Below, one piece after another: positions 26,586 to 34,670 of a stretch of 64,000 nt of DNA (position 1 is its first letter; each line of letters begins with the position of its first letter). The stretch spans positions 124,001 to 188,000 of the forward strand of contig JAKPPU010000004.1 in the NCBI GenBank assembly GCA_029547185.1. Direction: 5' to 3'. The stretch comes from Deltaproteobacteria bacterium. Lineage in GTDB: Bacteria; Desulfobacterota; Desulfomonilia; UBA1062. Below the pieces are notes generated by a model that was not told the DNA's origin, made no database searches, and worked only from the letters and a program-made list of their open reading frames with translations. Made by a program: the position numbers and the translations under genes.

Positions 26586-26782
26586 GGGAGGCAGGGGTGG
26601 CCCTGGATGAACCGTTGATCGTCTTTTGCTCATGCAGCCCGACCTTAAGGCGGAGGCCGCTTAGCCCCGTACTGTTTGAGCCTTCCATAGGAAGGCGAGT
26701 TTACAGGGCCGGCCTTAGGGCTTATGATTGTGGCTGCATCAAAAGGCGGTCCCCGGTGAAGGAAGGGCCACCCCTGCCTCCC
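26586..26782. repeat. REP-like palindrome framed by 19-bp perfect inverted repeats
   Basis: gggaggcaggggtggccct (26586-26604) is repeated inverted at 26764-26782. Between them, 26664-26710 forms an imperfect hairpin with a GCCTTCC-atagg-ariant stem centre (ccttcc at 26691-26696 against ggaagg) and flanks of the type ctgtttgag/gcgagtttac, the layout of REP elements. No adjacent REP transposase is present. Confidence 0.5.
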
Positions 26783-26826
26783 CACCACCGAGCGATTTTA
26801 CACCTGCATCCCATCCCTCAAACATA

Positions 26827-28044
26827 TCACCTAGTGAAAATCATGGATGCATAGGTAACGGCGCTCTGCGTCGCCTTCTCGTCATATACCTTGCAGTGGA
26901 GGAGCTTCGGGGTGCACGGGCCCATGAGCCATGAGAACAGGAGCATCGAAGGGAGCCCGCAGACATTGTAGTAGTCTCCGGTTCTCGCGGCTTGCTCAAA
27001 GATCAATTCCGGGTTTGCCTCCATGAGACCTCTGATGATGGCCTCATCATACGCAGCCGCCTTGGGCAGAAGGACCTCGGCAGGATGGTCGTGGCCGAAC
27101 TTCGGCCCGATGTGGGAGAAATCGACCCCGGAGACGAACAGGGTCTTGAGGCCCCTTTCGGCAATGAGGTCATGTATCCCCTGCTTCATGGCCAGGAAGC
27201 GTCCGTCCTTCAGAGGGTCCTTGCCGCTCCGGATGAACTCGTGGATGCTGCCGCACAGGATGGGCACGATCTTCGGCACGCCTCCGAGGAAGTGCCTGAG
27301 GAATACCGTCTGGAACTCGATGGAGTGCTCGGCTTTGTGGTCGAAGTCATTCTCTGCAAGAGAGCCTTCGGGCAGCCCGGCCTTCAGTCCGGCCACGAAC
27401 TCCCTGTCCGCCTCCATCCTGCCCAGGGGGGTCAGATAATCCTTGCCGGAGATGCTCCAGAGGCCTCCCGAGCCGTTGTGGTTGATTCCGAGGATGATCA
27501 CGAGGTCGTAGCGCCTGCCTGCGAGGTAGCGGTACGTATCGACGTACACGTCCCACGCCACGTTCGTATCGATGTGGGGAGCGAGAATGCCGGAAATCTC
27601 CCGGGGCCGGATATCCTCATCGAGAGGAGGAAGGCTGTTTTGCGTCTCCACGATGCTCTGTGCGAGCCTTTCCGGGTCCTTTTCATAGCTCTTGCCGGCC
27701 AGGCACGCTGCGCGGTCGGAGCACGCGCAGAAATCGTCCACTGTCTTGCACTTGAGGGCGGCGAACCGATCGCTCTCCAAAAGGAGCGAATCGTCCAGGG
27801 CACGGATGAAGGCCTCGATTTCGTCCATGGGGATTATATGGCCGGCGTTTCTGCGCATCAGCTCGATCTGGATGTCGCGCAGGTCGTGAGAGCCGTCGAG
27901 CATCCGGAGAAGGGGGACCGTGCCCTGGTCGAGCGCAATGCCTTCCCGGGCGATGCGCAGGGGATCGTGAAACGAGAGCATGCGCCTCTGCCCCACCGTG
28001 ACAGGAATGGGCTGGACGTCTCTCCTCAGCCGGGGATTCTTCAT
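26827..28044 (-). CDS. AmmeMemoRadiSam system protein B (MEMO1 family)
   Basis: 405 residues with ribosome site ggaggag. The C-terminal ~270 residues are a MEMO-like domain: APHIDTNVAWDVY, ILGINHNGSG, HKAEHSIEFQTVFL, SGVDFSHIGPKFGHD. The metal-ligand-like His residues resemble extradiol dioxygenases. The N-terminal ~130 residues form a separate helical, PqqD-like domain (QGTVPLLRMLDG) and a short Cys segment (CKTVDDFCACSDRAACL). In other genomes this protein occurs with an AMMECR1 protein and a radical SAM enzyme; neither is present nearby. The biochemical role is unresolved. Confidence 0.85.
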   Translation of the reverse strand: MKNPRLRRDVQPIPVTVGQRRMLSFHDPLRIAREGIALDQGTVPLLRMLDGSHDLRDIQIELMRRNAGHIIPMDEIEAFIRALDDSLLLESDRFAALKCKTVDDFCACSDRAACLAGKSYEKDPERLAQSIVETQNSLPPLDEDIRPREISGILAPHIDTNVAWDVYVDTYRYLAGRRYDLVIILGINHNGSGGLWSISGKDYLTPLGRMEADREFVAGLKAGLPEGSLAENDFDHKAEHSIEFQTVFLRHFLGGVPKIVPILCGSIHEFIRSGKDPLKDGRFLAMKQGIHDLIAERGLKTLFVSGVDFSHIGPKFGHDHPAEVLLPKAAAYDEAIIRGLMEANPELIFEQAARTGDYYNVCGLPSMLLFSWLMGPCTPKLLHCKVYDEKATQSAVTYASMIFTR

Positions 28045-28231
28045 TTCTTCTCCTCCGCTATGAGAAGGAAGGGCGCATGGGAAGCCGCGTCCGGCACGCT
28101 TCTCCGGTGAAAAGCTCCGGTTTGCCGTGCAGGTATGCCGCTGGTATGTGCAGAGTGATCCGCCGGGGTGGCAGAACCGGCCTCGGCCAAGGTCCGGCAG
28201 GGCTTAAAGACGAATGCGGTGTACGAGCAGG

Positions 28232-28342
28232 TCAGTCGGATTCGTTCTTGGTTTCCTTCTTCTTTTTGCCCTTCGGCCTGGTCTTGCCGTTGGAGCCTCT
28301 CCAGATCTTGCCGCGCTTCGACCGTGCATCACCCTTTCCCAT
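28232..28342 (-). CDS. thx: 30S ribosomal protein bTHX
   Basis: A 36-residue, very basic protein starting MGKGDARSKRGKIWRGSNG and ending in a KKKKETKNESD tail. The GKGD-x2-(S/T)KRGKI-x3-S-x-G pattern matches small-subunit protein THX. ATG 28342 has a strong ribosome site (gaggagg). THX binds at the top of the 30S head and is lineage-restricted. It stands between the Memo-like and Hsp33 genes on the same strand. Confidence 0.88.
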   Translation of the reverse strand: MGKGDARSKRGKIWRGSNGKTRPKGKKKKETKNESD

Positions 28343-28483
28343 GATGCTTCCTCCTCATATTCTCTCTGTCAGTATGTTTTCCTTGTTCTGACAGGGGTCT
28401 GCTCCGAATGTTTCCGTTTCCTGTGAATCCCCAATCTTTTTTCGTATATGACGAGATTTGTCAAGCCTTTTGGAGCAGCGCTT

Positions 28484-29359
28484 CTAATGCATCTCCTCGA
28501 GCAGCCGCTCAAGCTCCCTCTTCGTAAAGACAAAGCTCTTTCCGCAGAACTGGCAGTCGATGTCCACCGTATCCTGACCGGCAATGATATTTCTGATCTC
28601 TTCCGGTCCCAGGGTGATGATGGCCTGCTCGATGCGCTCCCTGCTGCACGAGCAGGCAAAGGCGAGGCCTCTCTTCTCGATGGCGTAATAGGGAACGGCA
28701 TCGAAGATGGTCTTCAGGATATCTTCGGGCAGCCTTCCCTCCCTGATCTGCGAGGTGACGCTCTCCATGCCCGCTATGCGCTCGATGATCGTATTGATGC
28801 GCTTTTCATCCGCGGCAGGCATGGACTGGATAAGGAAGCCCCCTGCTGCCGATACGTTCCCTTCCTGCTCTACGAAGACGCCCAGGCCCACCGCAGAAGG
28901 GATCTGCTCGGACTCGGTATAGTAGTAGGCGATATCCGATGCGATCTCGCCGGAATAGAGGCGTACGATCCCCCTGTAGGGCTCCCTGATCCTCAGGTCC
29001 TTCGAGACGGTGAGGAAGCCGTTCTTTCCCAGGGCTCCCGATACGTCGAGCTTCCCGGCCTTTGGCGGCAGGTTCACCTCGGGCACTGCCACGTATCCCT
29101 TCACCGCTCCTGTCCCGTCCGCCTCGGCAATGATCTTCTTCAAGGGGCCGTCTCCCTCGAACTTGATCGCGACGCGCTGCTCCGGGTCCAGCAAAGCCGC
29201 CATGAGCTCGCAGCCGGTGAGCGCCCTGCCCAGGGCTGCCGTGGCAGTGGGATAGGTGCCGTGCATCCTGTGCGCCTCGTTCACGAGGTTCGTTGTTACG
29301 CACGCAGCCCCGATGATGTCTTTCTCGTTGCTCATGACCTTGATCAGATAATCTTCCAT
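28484..29359 (-). CDS. hslO: Redox-regulated chaperone Hsp33
   Basis: 291 residues, the normal length. N-terminal chaperone core includes TATAALGRALTGCELMAALL and FEGDGPLKKIIAEADG. The C-terminal zinc switch has CSC (FACSCSRERI) and CQFC (DIDCQFCGKSF), the CxC-x(n)-CxxC set that releases zinc and activates the chaperone on oxidation. It is cytoplasmic. Its presence fits an anaerobe that meets oxidative stress. Confidence 0.95.
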   Translation of the reverse strand: MEDYLIKVMSNEKDIIGAACVTTNLVNEAHRMHGTYPTATAALGRALTGCELMAALLDPEQRVAIKFEGDGPLKKIIAEADGTGAVKGYVAVPEVNLPPKAGKLDVSGALGKNGFLTVSKDLRIREPYRGIVRLYSGEIASDIAYYYTESEQIPSAVGLGVFVEQEGNVSAAGGFLIQSMPAADEKRINTIIERIAGMESVTSQIREGRLPEDILKTIFDAVPYYAIEKRGLAFACSCSRERIEQAIITLGPEEIRNIIAGQDTVDIDCQFCGKSFVFTKRELERLLEEMH

Positions 29360-29462
29360 CAGCAGGATTCCTCTTTCATGATCGTGATATGCGCCTGCCG
29401 TTTACCACGGATGACGAAAATCATCCAGCCGGCAAAAATGTCTGCTCGGGAATTTTTGTGGT

Positions 29463-29492
29463 TTGTCACTTCATGATCTTATGCCATATAGA
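29463..29492 (+). promoter_or_regulatory. Candidate promoter abutting the archaemetzincin start
   Basis: TTGTCA (29463-29468) and TATAGA (29487-29492) are 18 bp apart; the ATG at 29498 is 5 bp further. If used, the mRNA is leaderless. No Shine-Dalgarno precedes 29498; a later in-frame ATG at 29531 has aaggag close by and is the alternative. Confidence 0.45.
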
Positions 29493-29502
29493 ACTATATG
29501 GC
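29483..29502. promoter_or_regulatory. Perfect palindrome over -10 and start codon
   Basis: gccatatag-aa-ctatatggc: 9-bp arms with a 2-bp centre. It covers the putative -10 and the ATG at 29498, as an operator for a repressor would. Confidence 0.5.
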
Positions 29503-30391
29503 TTTTCACGCACCGGATCACAAGGAGATCATGAGGGCCATCGGGAGCACCTCGGGGCTCTCGGTGACGATGCAGCGGACGCTCACGCCGAACGACGATT
29601 TCGACCCCATCCCTGTCCCCCACCCCGGGGACTGGCTCAGCGTCCAGCATGAGCCGGGCCAGGGATTCGACGACTATGTGAACTCCCGCCCCAGGCTCCC
29701 GGACAACCGCCGCCGGGTGATCTATCTCACGCCGCTGGGCGAGTTCCCTCCGGAGGCAGGCCCGCCGCTCGGCCTGCTCAGGGAATGCGCAGAGGCGTAC
29801 TTCATGATGGAGGTGCGCGTCACGAAGCCGGTCAAGGCAGAGCATCCCGGCCTCACCACCCGGACCAATCCGGTTACCGGAAACTTCCAGATCCTCACCT
29901 CAGACGTCCTCTCTTTCCTGAAAAGGCGTTTCCCCGCAGACGCATTCTGCGTGCTCGGCATCACCATGGAAGACCTCTATCCCGGCGAGGACTGGAACTT
30001 CGTGTTCGGCCAGGCATCCCTGGATGCAGGCGTCGGGGTCTTCAGCTTTGCGAGGTACGATCCTGCCTTCTTCGGCCATGCACGGAGCGAAGACTTCAGC
30101 CGGCTCATCTGTGCGAGGAGCTGCAAGGTCCTCGTGCACGAAACCTCCCATATGTTCTCGTTACACCACTGCATCTACTTTCACTGTCTCATGAACGGCT
30201 CCAACCATCTTGCCGAAAGCGATGCCCGGCCCATGCACCTCTGCCCGGTATGCCTCCGCAAGCTCCAGTACGCAGCCGGGTTCGACGTCGTGCAGCACTA
30301 CCAGAAGCTCTTCTACTTCTTCAGGAACTCGGGATTCGACCGGGAGGCCAACTGGGTATCCCGAAGGCTCGATCATATCCTCGGGAGCTGA
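29498..30391 (+). CDS. Archaemetzincin-like metalloprotease
   Basis: 297 residues (286 if the ATG at 29531 is used). The zinc site is HETSHMFSLHHC: HExxH plus a third His as in metzincins, followed by C-x4-C-L-M and CPVC with RKL. This cysteine pattern is specific for archaemetzincins, which bind a second structural zinc. Normal family members have Gly at the position here occupied by Ser (MFS). The N-terminal ~130 residues resemble the AMZ lead domain, including VYLTPLGEFPP-type segment. Such proteins are probably aminopeptidases or peptidases of unknown physiological target. It is longer than typical archaeal ones (~180 aa) and closer in length to animal AMZ. Confidence 0.85.
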   Translation: MAFHAPDHKEIMRAIGSTSGLSVTMQRTLTPNDDFDPIPVPHPGDWLSVQHEPGQGFDDYVNSRPRLPDNRRRVIYLTPLGEFPPEAGPPLGLLRECAEAYFMMEVRVTKPVKAEHPGLTTRTNPVTGNFQILTSDVLSFLKRRFPADAFCVLGITMEDLYPGEDWNFVFGQASLDAGVGVFSFARYDPAFFGHARSEDFSRLICARSCKVLVHETSHMFSLHHCIYFHCLMNGSNHLAESDARPMHLCPVCLRKLQYAAGFDVVQHYQKLFYFFRNSGFDREANWVSRRLDHILGS

Positions 30392-30541
30392 ATTGTCAGG
30401 GGATACTGCTCCCCGTCTCGCTACAGCCGTCTCTCTTCCTCGAGCAGGATCGTGGAGCGGTTCATGATCTCTTCGAGGTCACCGCTCGTTCCCATGACCG
30501 GGTGGATGAGGAAGGATGCGATGCTGGAGAGTGCCGAACTT

Positions 30542-32497
30542 TCAGTACATGCCTTCGATTATATCTGCATACTCTTTGATGATGGCTTTTTTCTTGGTCT
30601 TCTGGGTCGGGGTGAGCTGGCCGTTTTCTTCCGTGAAGCGCCTTCGGACGATCGTGTATCTCTTTATCTGCTCGAAGTCTTCCAGCCGCGCATTGACTGA
30701 GGCCACATCCTTCTCGATGAGCTCTCTGAGCCTGGGATGGCTCACGAAGTCATGTCCCGCCTCCGTGCAGATGCGTATGCCGCCCGTCTCGGAGTAGCGC
30801 AGCGCACCCTTGTCGTAGGGGATGTTCTCCCTCTCGAAGAGATCGATGAAGTACTCGAAGTTCGGCACGATGAGCGCCGAGATGTAGTTGCGCTCGTCGC
30901 CGATGAGGAAGACCTGCTCGACGATGTGGGAGAGGGCGAAGAGTCCTTCGAGCTTTGCCGGGGCGATGTTCTTGCCGATGGAGGTGCAGATGATGGCCTT
31001 TTTCCTGTCCACGATCCGGTAATAGCCGTAGCCGTCCTCCTCTACGATATCGCCGGTCTTGAACCATCCGTCTTCGGTGAACGATTCCAACGTGTCCTCC
31101 GGAAGATTGAGGTATTCGCTGAAGATCCCGGCGCCGTTTATCTCGAGCTCACCGTCCTCGGCCACGCGGGCATACGATGAGTTCGCCTCGATTCCCACGT
31201 AGCCCGGCTTGCATGCACGAAGCGGATTCAGGAGGCAGGCGCTCGCGCTCTCGGTCGATCCGTAGCCCTCCACCACAGCGATCCCCAACGTATAGAAGAA
31301 CCTCAGCAGGTCGGGTGCAATGCCTGCGCTCGCCGAGAAGGCGAACCGGAAGCGCTTGCCGAAGAGGGCGCGCACCTGCGAGAAGAGCCTGTCAGCAAGC
31401 TTGTACTGGACCTTGAGGAAAAACGGGAGCCTTGCCTCGAGGTCGTAGTCAGGGGACATGTTGTAGGTCCCCCGGTGATCCCTGCGGTAGTCGAGGGCCT
31501 TCCGGCCGACGTGGAACGCGAGGTCGAAGAGCCTTTTCTTCACCGGGTCTGCGGACATCTTTTCCTGGAAGGTGAGGTAGATCTTTTCGTACAGGCGGGG
31601 AACGCAGTTCATCCAGGTGGGATTGTATCTCTGCATGTCCTTGAGCAGCGTGGCCGGCTTGTCCGCATAGGCGATGCACGCCCCCTGGCAGATGGCGAGG
31701 AGCTCGCAGGAGCCCCGCTCGAAGATGTGCGACAGCGGCAGGTAGCACAAGGCCACGTCATCGTGCGTAATCGCCATCCCGTGGCGGGAGAAGAAATCTC
31801 TGACCCCCTCGATACGTGAGGACACGCACCAGTTCGTAAGGACCACGCCCTTGCTCCTGCCTGTCGTGCCCGAGGTATAGAGGATCGTGAACCAGTCTTC
31901 GAGGGTCACGCCCGACCTTCGCTCATCATAGAGGGCGGCGTGATCCTTTTTCCATTTCCTTCCGGCCTCGATGAGCTCCCCCAGGCCGATCGTCCGCTCG
32001 TCGCTGCTGCGGAATTCCAGGTCCATGACGATGATCTTCCCGAGGTCCGGCAGATCGTCGATCCGGGAAAGGATTTTATCGATGTTCTCCCCGGTATCCA
32101 CGAACACCATCCGGCTCCCCGAGTCGCCCAGGATATGAGCGACCTCGTCGGCCGAGAGCGTTGGATAAACGGTCACGCTCACCCCTGCGCAGCAGGCAAC
32201 GGCCATGTCTGCGTGCGTCCAGTACGGACCGGGCCGGGACATGATTCCCACCCTGTCCTGCCGGCTTAAACCCAGGCTCAGGATCCCGCAGGCGATGTCT
32301 TCGACGCGCTCGCGCATCTCTGCATAGGTGAAGCGGCCATTGTTGTCCCCGTGGTAGAGGTCTGCATTGAACCGTTGGGCAGGCCTCGACGGGAATTTCT
32401 CGCACGTCCGGTAAAAGTACGTGCATACCGGCTGAAGGTCGAACTGGTTTTCGTTCCTTGATGATGCCCTGGCAAGCTGCAATGTCTCTCTACTCAT
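30542..32497 (-). CDS. Long-chain acyl-CoA synthetase (AMP-forming)
   Basis: 651 residues from ATG 32497. Adenylate-forming motifs are complete: P-loop YTSGTTGRSKGVVLT, GYGSTESAS, KTGDIVEEDGYGYYRIVDRKK. The architecture matches FadD15-type long-chain synthetases of ~600-650 residues. It would activate fatty acids to acyl-CoA, a first step in beta-oxidation or lipid recycling. The start is supported by a TTGATA-17-TATACA promoter that ends 9 bp before the ATG, and no ribosome site is visible. Confidence 0.9.
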   Translation of the reverse strand: MSRETLQLARASSRNENQFDLQPVCTYFYRTCEKFPSRPAQRFNADLYHGDNNGRFTYAEMRERVEDIACGILSLGLSRQDRVGIMSRPGPYWTHADMAVACCAGVSVTVYPTLSADEVAHILGDSGSRMVFVDTGENIDKILSRIDDLPDLGKIIVMDLEFRSSDERTIGLGELIEAGRKWKKDHAALYDERRSGVTLEDWFTILYTSGTTGRSKGVVLTNWCVSSRIEGVRDFFSRHGMAITHDDVALCYLPLSHIFERGSCELLAICQGACIAYADKPATLLKDMQRYNPTWMNCVPRLYEKIYLTFQEKMSADPVKKRLFDLAFHVGRKALDYRRDHRGTYNMSPDYDLEARLPFFLKVQYKLADRLFSQVRALFGKRFRFAFSASAGIAPDLLRFFYTLGIAVVEGYGSTESASACLLNPLRACKPGYVGIEANSSYARVAEDGELEINGAGIFSEYLNLPEDTLESFTEDGWFKTGDIVEEDGYGYYRIVDRKKAIICTSIGKNIAPAKLEGLFALSHIVEQVFLIGDERNYISALIVPNFEYFIDLFERENIPYDKGALRYSETGGIRICTEAGHDFVSHPRLRELIEKDVASVNARLEDFEQIKRYTIVRRRFTEENGQLTPTQKTKKKAIIKEYADIIEGMY

Positions 32498-32506
32498 GAG
32501 TAAGGT

Positions 32507-32535
32507 TGTATACCAAAGGACTGCCAGCTTATCAA
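32507..32535 (-). promoter_or_regulatory. Sigma70-type promoter, near-leaderless, for the acyl-CoA synthetase
   Basis: On the minus strand TTGATA (32530-32535) and TATACA (32507-32512) are exactly 17 bp apart. The ATG (32497) starts 9 bp past the -10, so the leader would be 0-3 nt. Confidence 0.6.
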
Positions 32536-32605
32536 TGCCAATCGCTCGGAGAGCCTCTTTGAAGCCTGTCTGCGGGTGTATGACGAGGGAATCCAAGAGG
32601 AACCG

Positions 32606-33820
32606 TCACGTACACACGCGGTTCCTGCCCTGCTTCTTGGCCCGGTAGAGTGCCTTGTCCGCTGCCTTGAGCACGGCCTGAGGGGTGAGATTCCTTTCGC
32701 TGCAGGAAGCGAGGCCGATACTGATGGTCACGGATACGCTCTTCAAGGGGCTCGTGACCGGCTTTATGCTCTCTGGCTTGCGCCTCGGCCTCAGGCGCCT
32801 CCGGATGACGAAGCCGGTGTGCTCGATCTCTCTCCTGAGCTCCTCGAGGTGGTGCTTCGCGTGGTCGGCATACCTTCCCGGGAAGATGACGGTGAACTCC
32901 TCGCCCCCGTAGCGGAACGATTTCCCTCCCCCCGATATGCCGGCAAGCTTCGCAGCGACCATGCGCAGGACCTGGTCTCCCACATCGTGGCCGTAGGTGT
33001 CATTGAACTTCTTGAAGTGATCGATGTCCACCATGGCAAGGGCGTAGTGGCGGCCGAGCTTCAGCAGGTCCTCCTTCAGGGCCCTGCGGGCAGGAAGGCC
33101 GGTTAGTTCGTCGCGGAAGGCCATGGCATGGGAGGCCTCGATGAGCGACACCAGGAGGATGACTCCTGCGAAACAAAAGTAGAGCACGCTTGCATATCCG
33201 GGCCTTGCAGTGGCGAATGCGGCAAAGACCGTGAGGAGGGCCCAGAAGAAGCCGCTCTCCTTGGCACCCTGATCGATCGTGAACCGTACCCCCAGAACGA
33301 TGAAGGCAATGAGGAAGGAGGCTATCGCGGGCTGGGCGAGTGTAAGATGGTCAGCCGGACCGAGCGGAAGGACTTCAAGCGTCAGATAATGGAGCACACG
33401 CAGGGAGTCGTGCCTGATGAGGCCTGCTATGAGAACGGGCTGGACAGCGAACAGGGCCATCCTCACCATGCCGTGGACCGTGAAGATCCCCCTTTCCTTT
33501 GCCAGGCTCAGCAGGAGGAAGTTGAGCGGCACGAGGAATGCCGCGGCATGGAAGACAGCCTGTCCCCTCGTGTCCATCAGAGAGAATTCCTTTGCCCACA
33601 GGAGGAGAGCCCGGTCCGTAACCGCGAGGATGAGCACGGCGAACACGAGCGAGCTCCGGTTGAACCTCCACCCGATGAGCACGGCGGACAGGTAGACGAC
33701 GTAAGGCGCGATGCCTGTGATCGCCTGGATCGTGGGCTTGAAGGCGTTGAGGCTGATCAGGAGAACGGCAGCGAAAAACAGGACACCTCCTGGTATGAAA
33801 AACGAAACCCACCTTTTCAT
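32606..33820 (-). CDS. Membrane diguanylate cyclase (GGDEF)
   Basis: 404 residues from ATG 33820. The first ~230 residues have about seven hydrophobic segments, a membrane sensor resembling 7TM-type domains. The GGDEF domain follows: DELTGLPARRAL, MVDIDHFKKFNDTYGHDVGD, signature RYGGEEF, and a C-terminal AADKALYRAKKQGRNRV. The GGEEF signature is intact, so it should make cyclic di-GMP from GTP. I see no RxxD inhibitory site at the usual place before GGEEF. An insertion of ~25 basic residues (RRRLRPRRKPE) interrupts the domain after GGEEF. Confidence 0.9.
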   Translation of the reverse strand: MKRWVSFFIPGGVLFFAAVLLISLNAFKPTIQAITGIAPYVVYLSAVLIGWRFNRSSLVFAVLILAVTDRALLLWAKEFSLMDTRGQAVFHAAAFLVPLNFLLLSLAKERGIFTVHGMVRMALFAVQPVLIAGLIRHDSLRVLHYLTLEVLPLGPADHLTLAQPAIASFLIAFIVLGVRFTIDQGAKESGFFWALLTVFAAFATARPGYASVLYFCFAGVILLVSLIEASHAMAFRDELTGLPARRALKEDLLKLGRHYALAMVDIDHFKKFNDTYGHDVGDQVLRMVAAKLAGISGGGKSFRYGGEEFTVIFPGRYADHAKHHLEELRREIEHTGFVIRRRLRPRRKPESIKPVTSPLKSVSVTISIGLASCSERNLTPQAVLKAADKALYRAKKQGRNRVCT

Positions 33821-34105
33821 ACCGCCCAAGCGAACCTCCCTGGCCTGCCTTTGCCCGACACGCATGTGTCCCTGGTTATCTTATGAATAATTACGACCAT
33901 ACGGCTTCAGAACTTGAAGGTAAATGCGGCAGCCGCCCGCCGGGCTCGTAGGGAGATTGTTCCGGGCTGATACGGGGATGGATTACTCAAGGAGAGAGCG
34001 GTCAGGAGGGGATGGGGCGAAAGATCATTTCCCTGCGATGCCTCGCAATGCAGAAACATCCACCTCCTTCTCTGAAGAGATAGACGACCATTGCCCGGTT
34101 TGCCC

Positions 34106-34133
34106 TTGACAAGCTCATCTTTAGTTGTACAAT
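34106..34133 (+). promoter_or_regulatory. Sigma70-type promoter of the marR-hgcAB operon
   Basis: TTGACA at 34106-34111 is a perfect -35; TACAAT at 34128-34133 follows after 16 bp. The marR ATG (34140) is 6 bp past the -10, so the message should start at or next to the A of ATG. Confidence 0.7.
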
Positions 34134-34139
34134 ACAACT
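34123..34139. promoter_or_regulatory. Palindromic operator overlapping the -10 of marR-hgcAB
   Basis: agttgta-caa-tacaact: perfect 7-bp arms with a 3-bp centre, ending one base before the ATG. MarR proteins bind palindromes of this size as dimers, so this is probably the autoregulatory site. Confidence 0.65.
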
Positions 34140-34631
34140 ATGAAGATCGAAATACAGGAGAGGGACCGCGAAATACTCACCATCATCATGGAGCTTTCGA
34201 AGGCAGTCCGCTGCTGCCGCCAGGATGATGTGTTCTGTGAGGACGTGACCTTCGCCCAGTTCGCCGTCCTCGATGCCGTTGCAGGGAGCAGGTCCCTGAA
34301 CATGGCAAACCTGCACGATGTGCTCTCCGTCAACAAAAGCACGACGACCCGTCTCGTTGCACCGCTCATCAAAAAGAACCTCCTCATCCGGGAGAAGGCG
34401 GAGCACGATTCCCGAGCCGCGACGCTGAGATTGACGAAGCAGGGGAAAGAGGTCCACGAGAAGGTCTGGAAATGTCTCCTGTCCTTTGTCCGGGCCGTTC
34501 AGGAGGAAATCCCGGAAGGGAAGCGGGATTCTGCTCTGGCAGGAGCCGCCACGTTTCTCGCCGCACTGCGGAATGTTTCCAGCATGCGATGCGTCGGGGA
34601 ATCGGACGCTTGCAGCTGCAGGTGTGCGTAA
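34140..34631 (+). CDS. MarR-family regulator, cysteine-rich
   Basis: 163 residues. The winged helix-turn-helix is MarR-like: FAQFAVLDAVAGSRSLNMANL, a recognition-helix region VNKSTTTRLVAPLIKKNLLIR and the wing EHDSRAATLRLTKQGK. Cysteines are unusually many: C25-C26, C33, one in the long helix, and a tail MRCVGESDACSCRCA. The tail could bind thiophilic metals (Hg, As) and switch DNA binding; that is inference. The start at ATG 34140 has no ribosome site and lies right against the promoter. hgcA follows after 39 bp. Confidence 0.85.
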   Translation: MKIEIQERDREILTIIMELSKAVRCCRQDDVFCEDVTFAQFAVLDAVAGSRSLNMANLHDVLSVNKSTTTRLVAPLIKKNLLIREKAEHDSRAATLRLTKQGKEVHEKVWKCLLSFVRAVQEEIPEGKRDSALAGAATFLAALRNVSSMRCVGESDACSCRCA

Positions 34632-34670
34632 TCGCCCGGGAAGCTCATACGAATCGAAGAGAGGAATACC

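Larger units (their letters stand above)
26329..26826. other. 498-bp gene-free stretch with palindromes
   Basis: Contains the hairpin at 26375-26425, the third copy of the 17-mer repeat at 26472, and the REP-like structure at 26586-26782. No coding sequence is credible here. Confidence 0.6.
33821..34139. other. 319-bp divergent intergenic region
   Basis: Between the diguanylate cyclase (left) and the marR-hgcAB operon (right). The right 35 bp hold the promoter and operator listed separately; elsewhere I see nothing. Confidence 0.6.
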
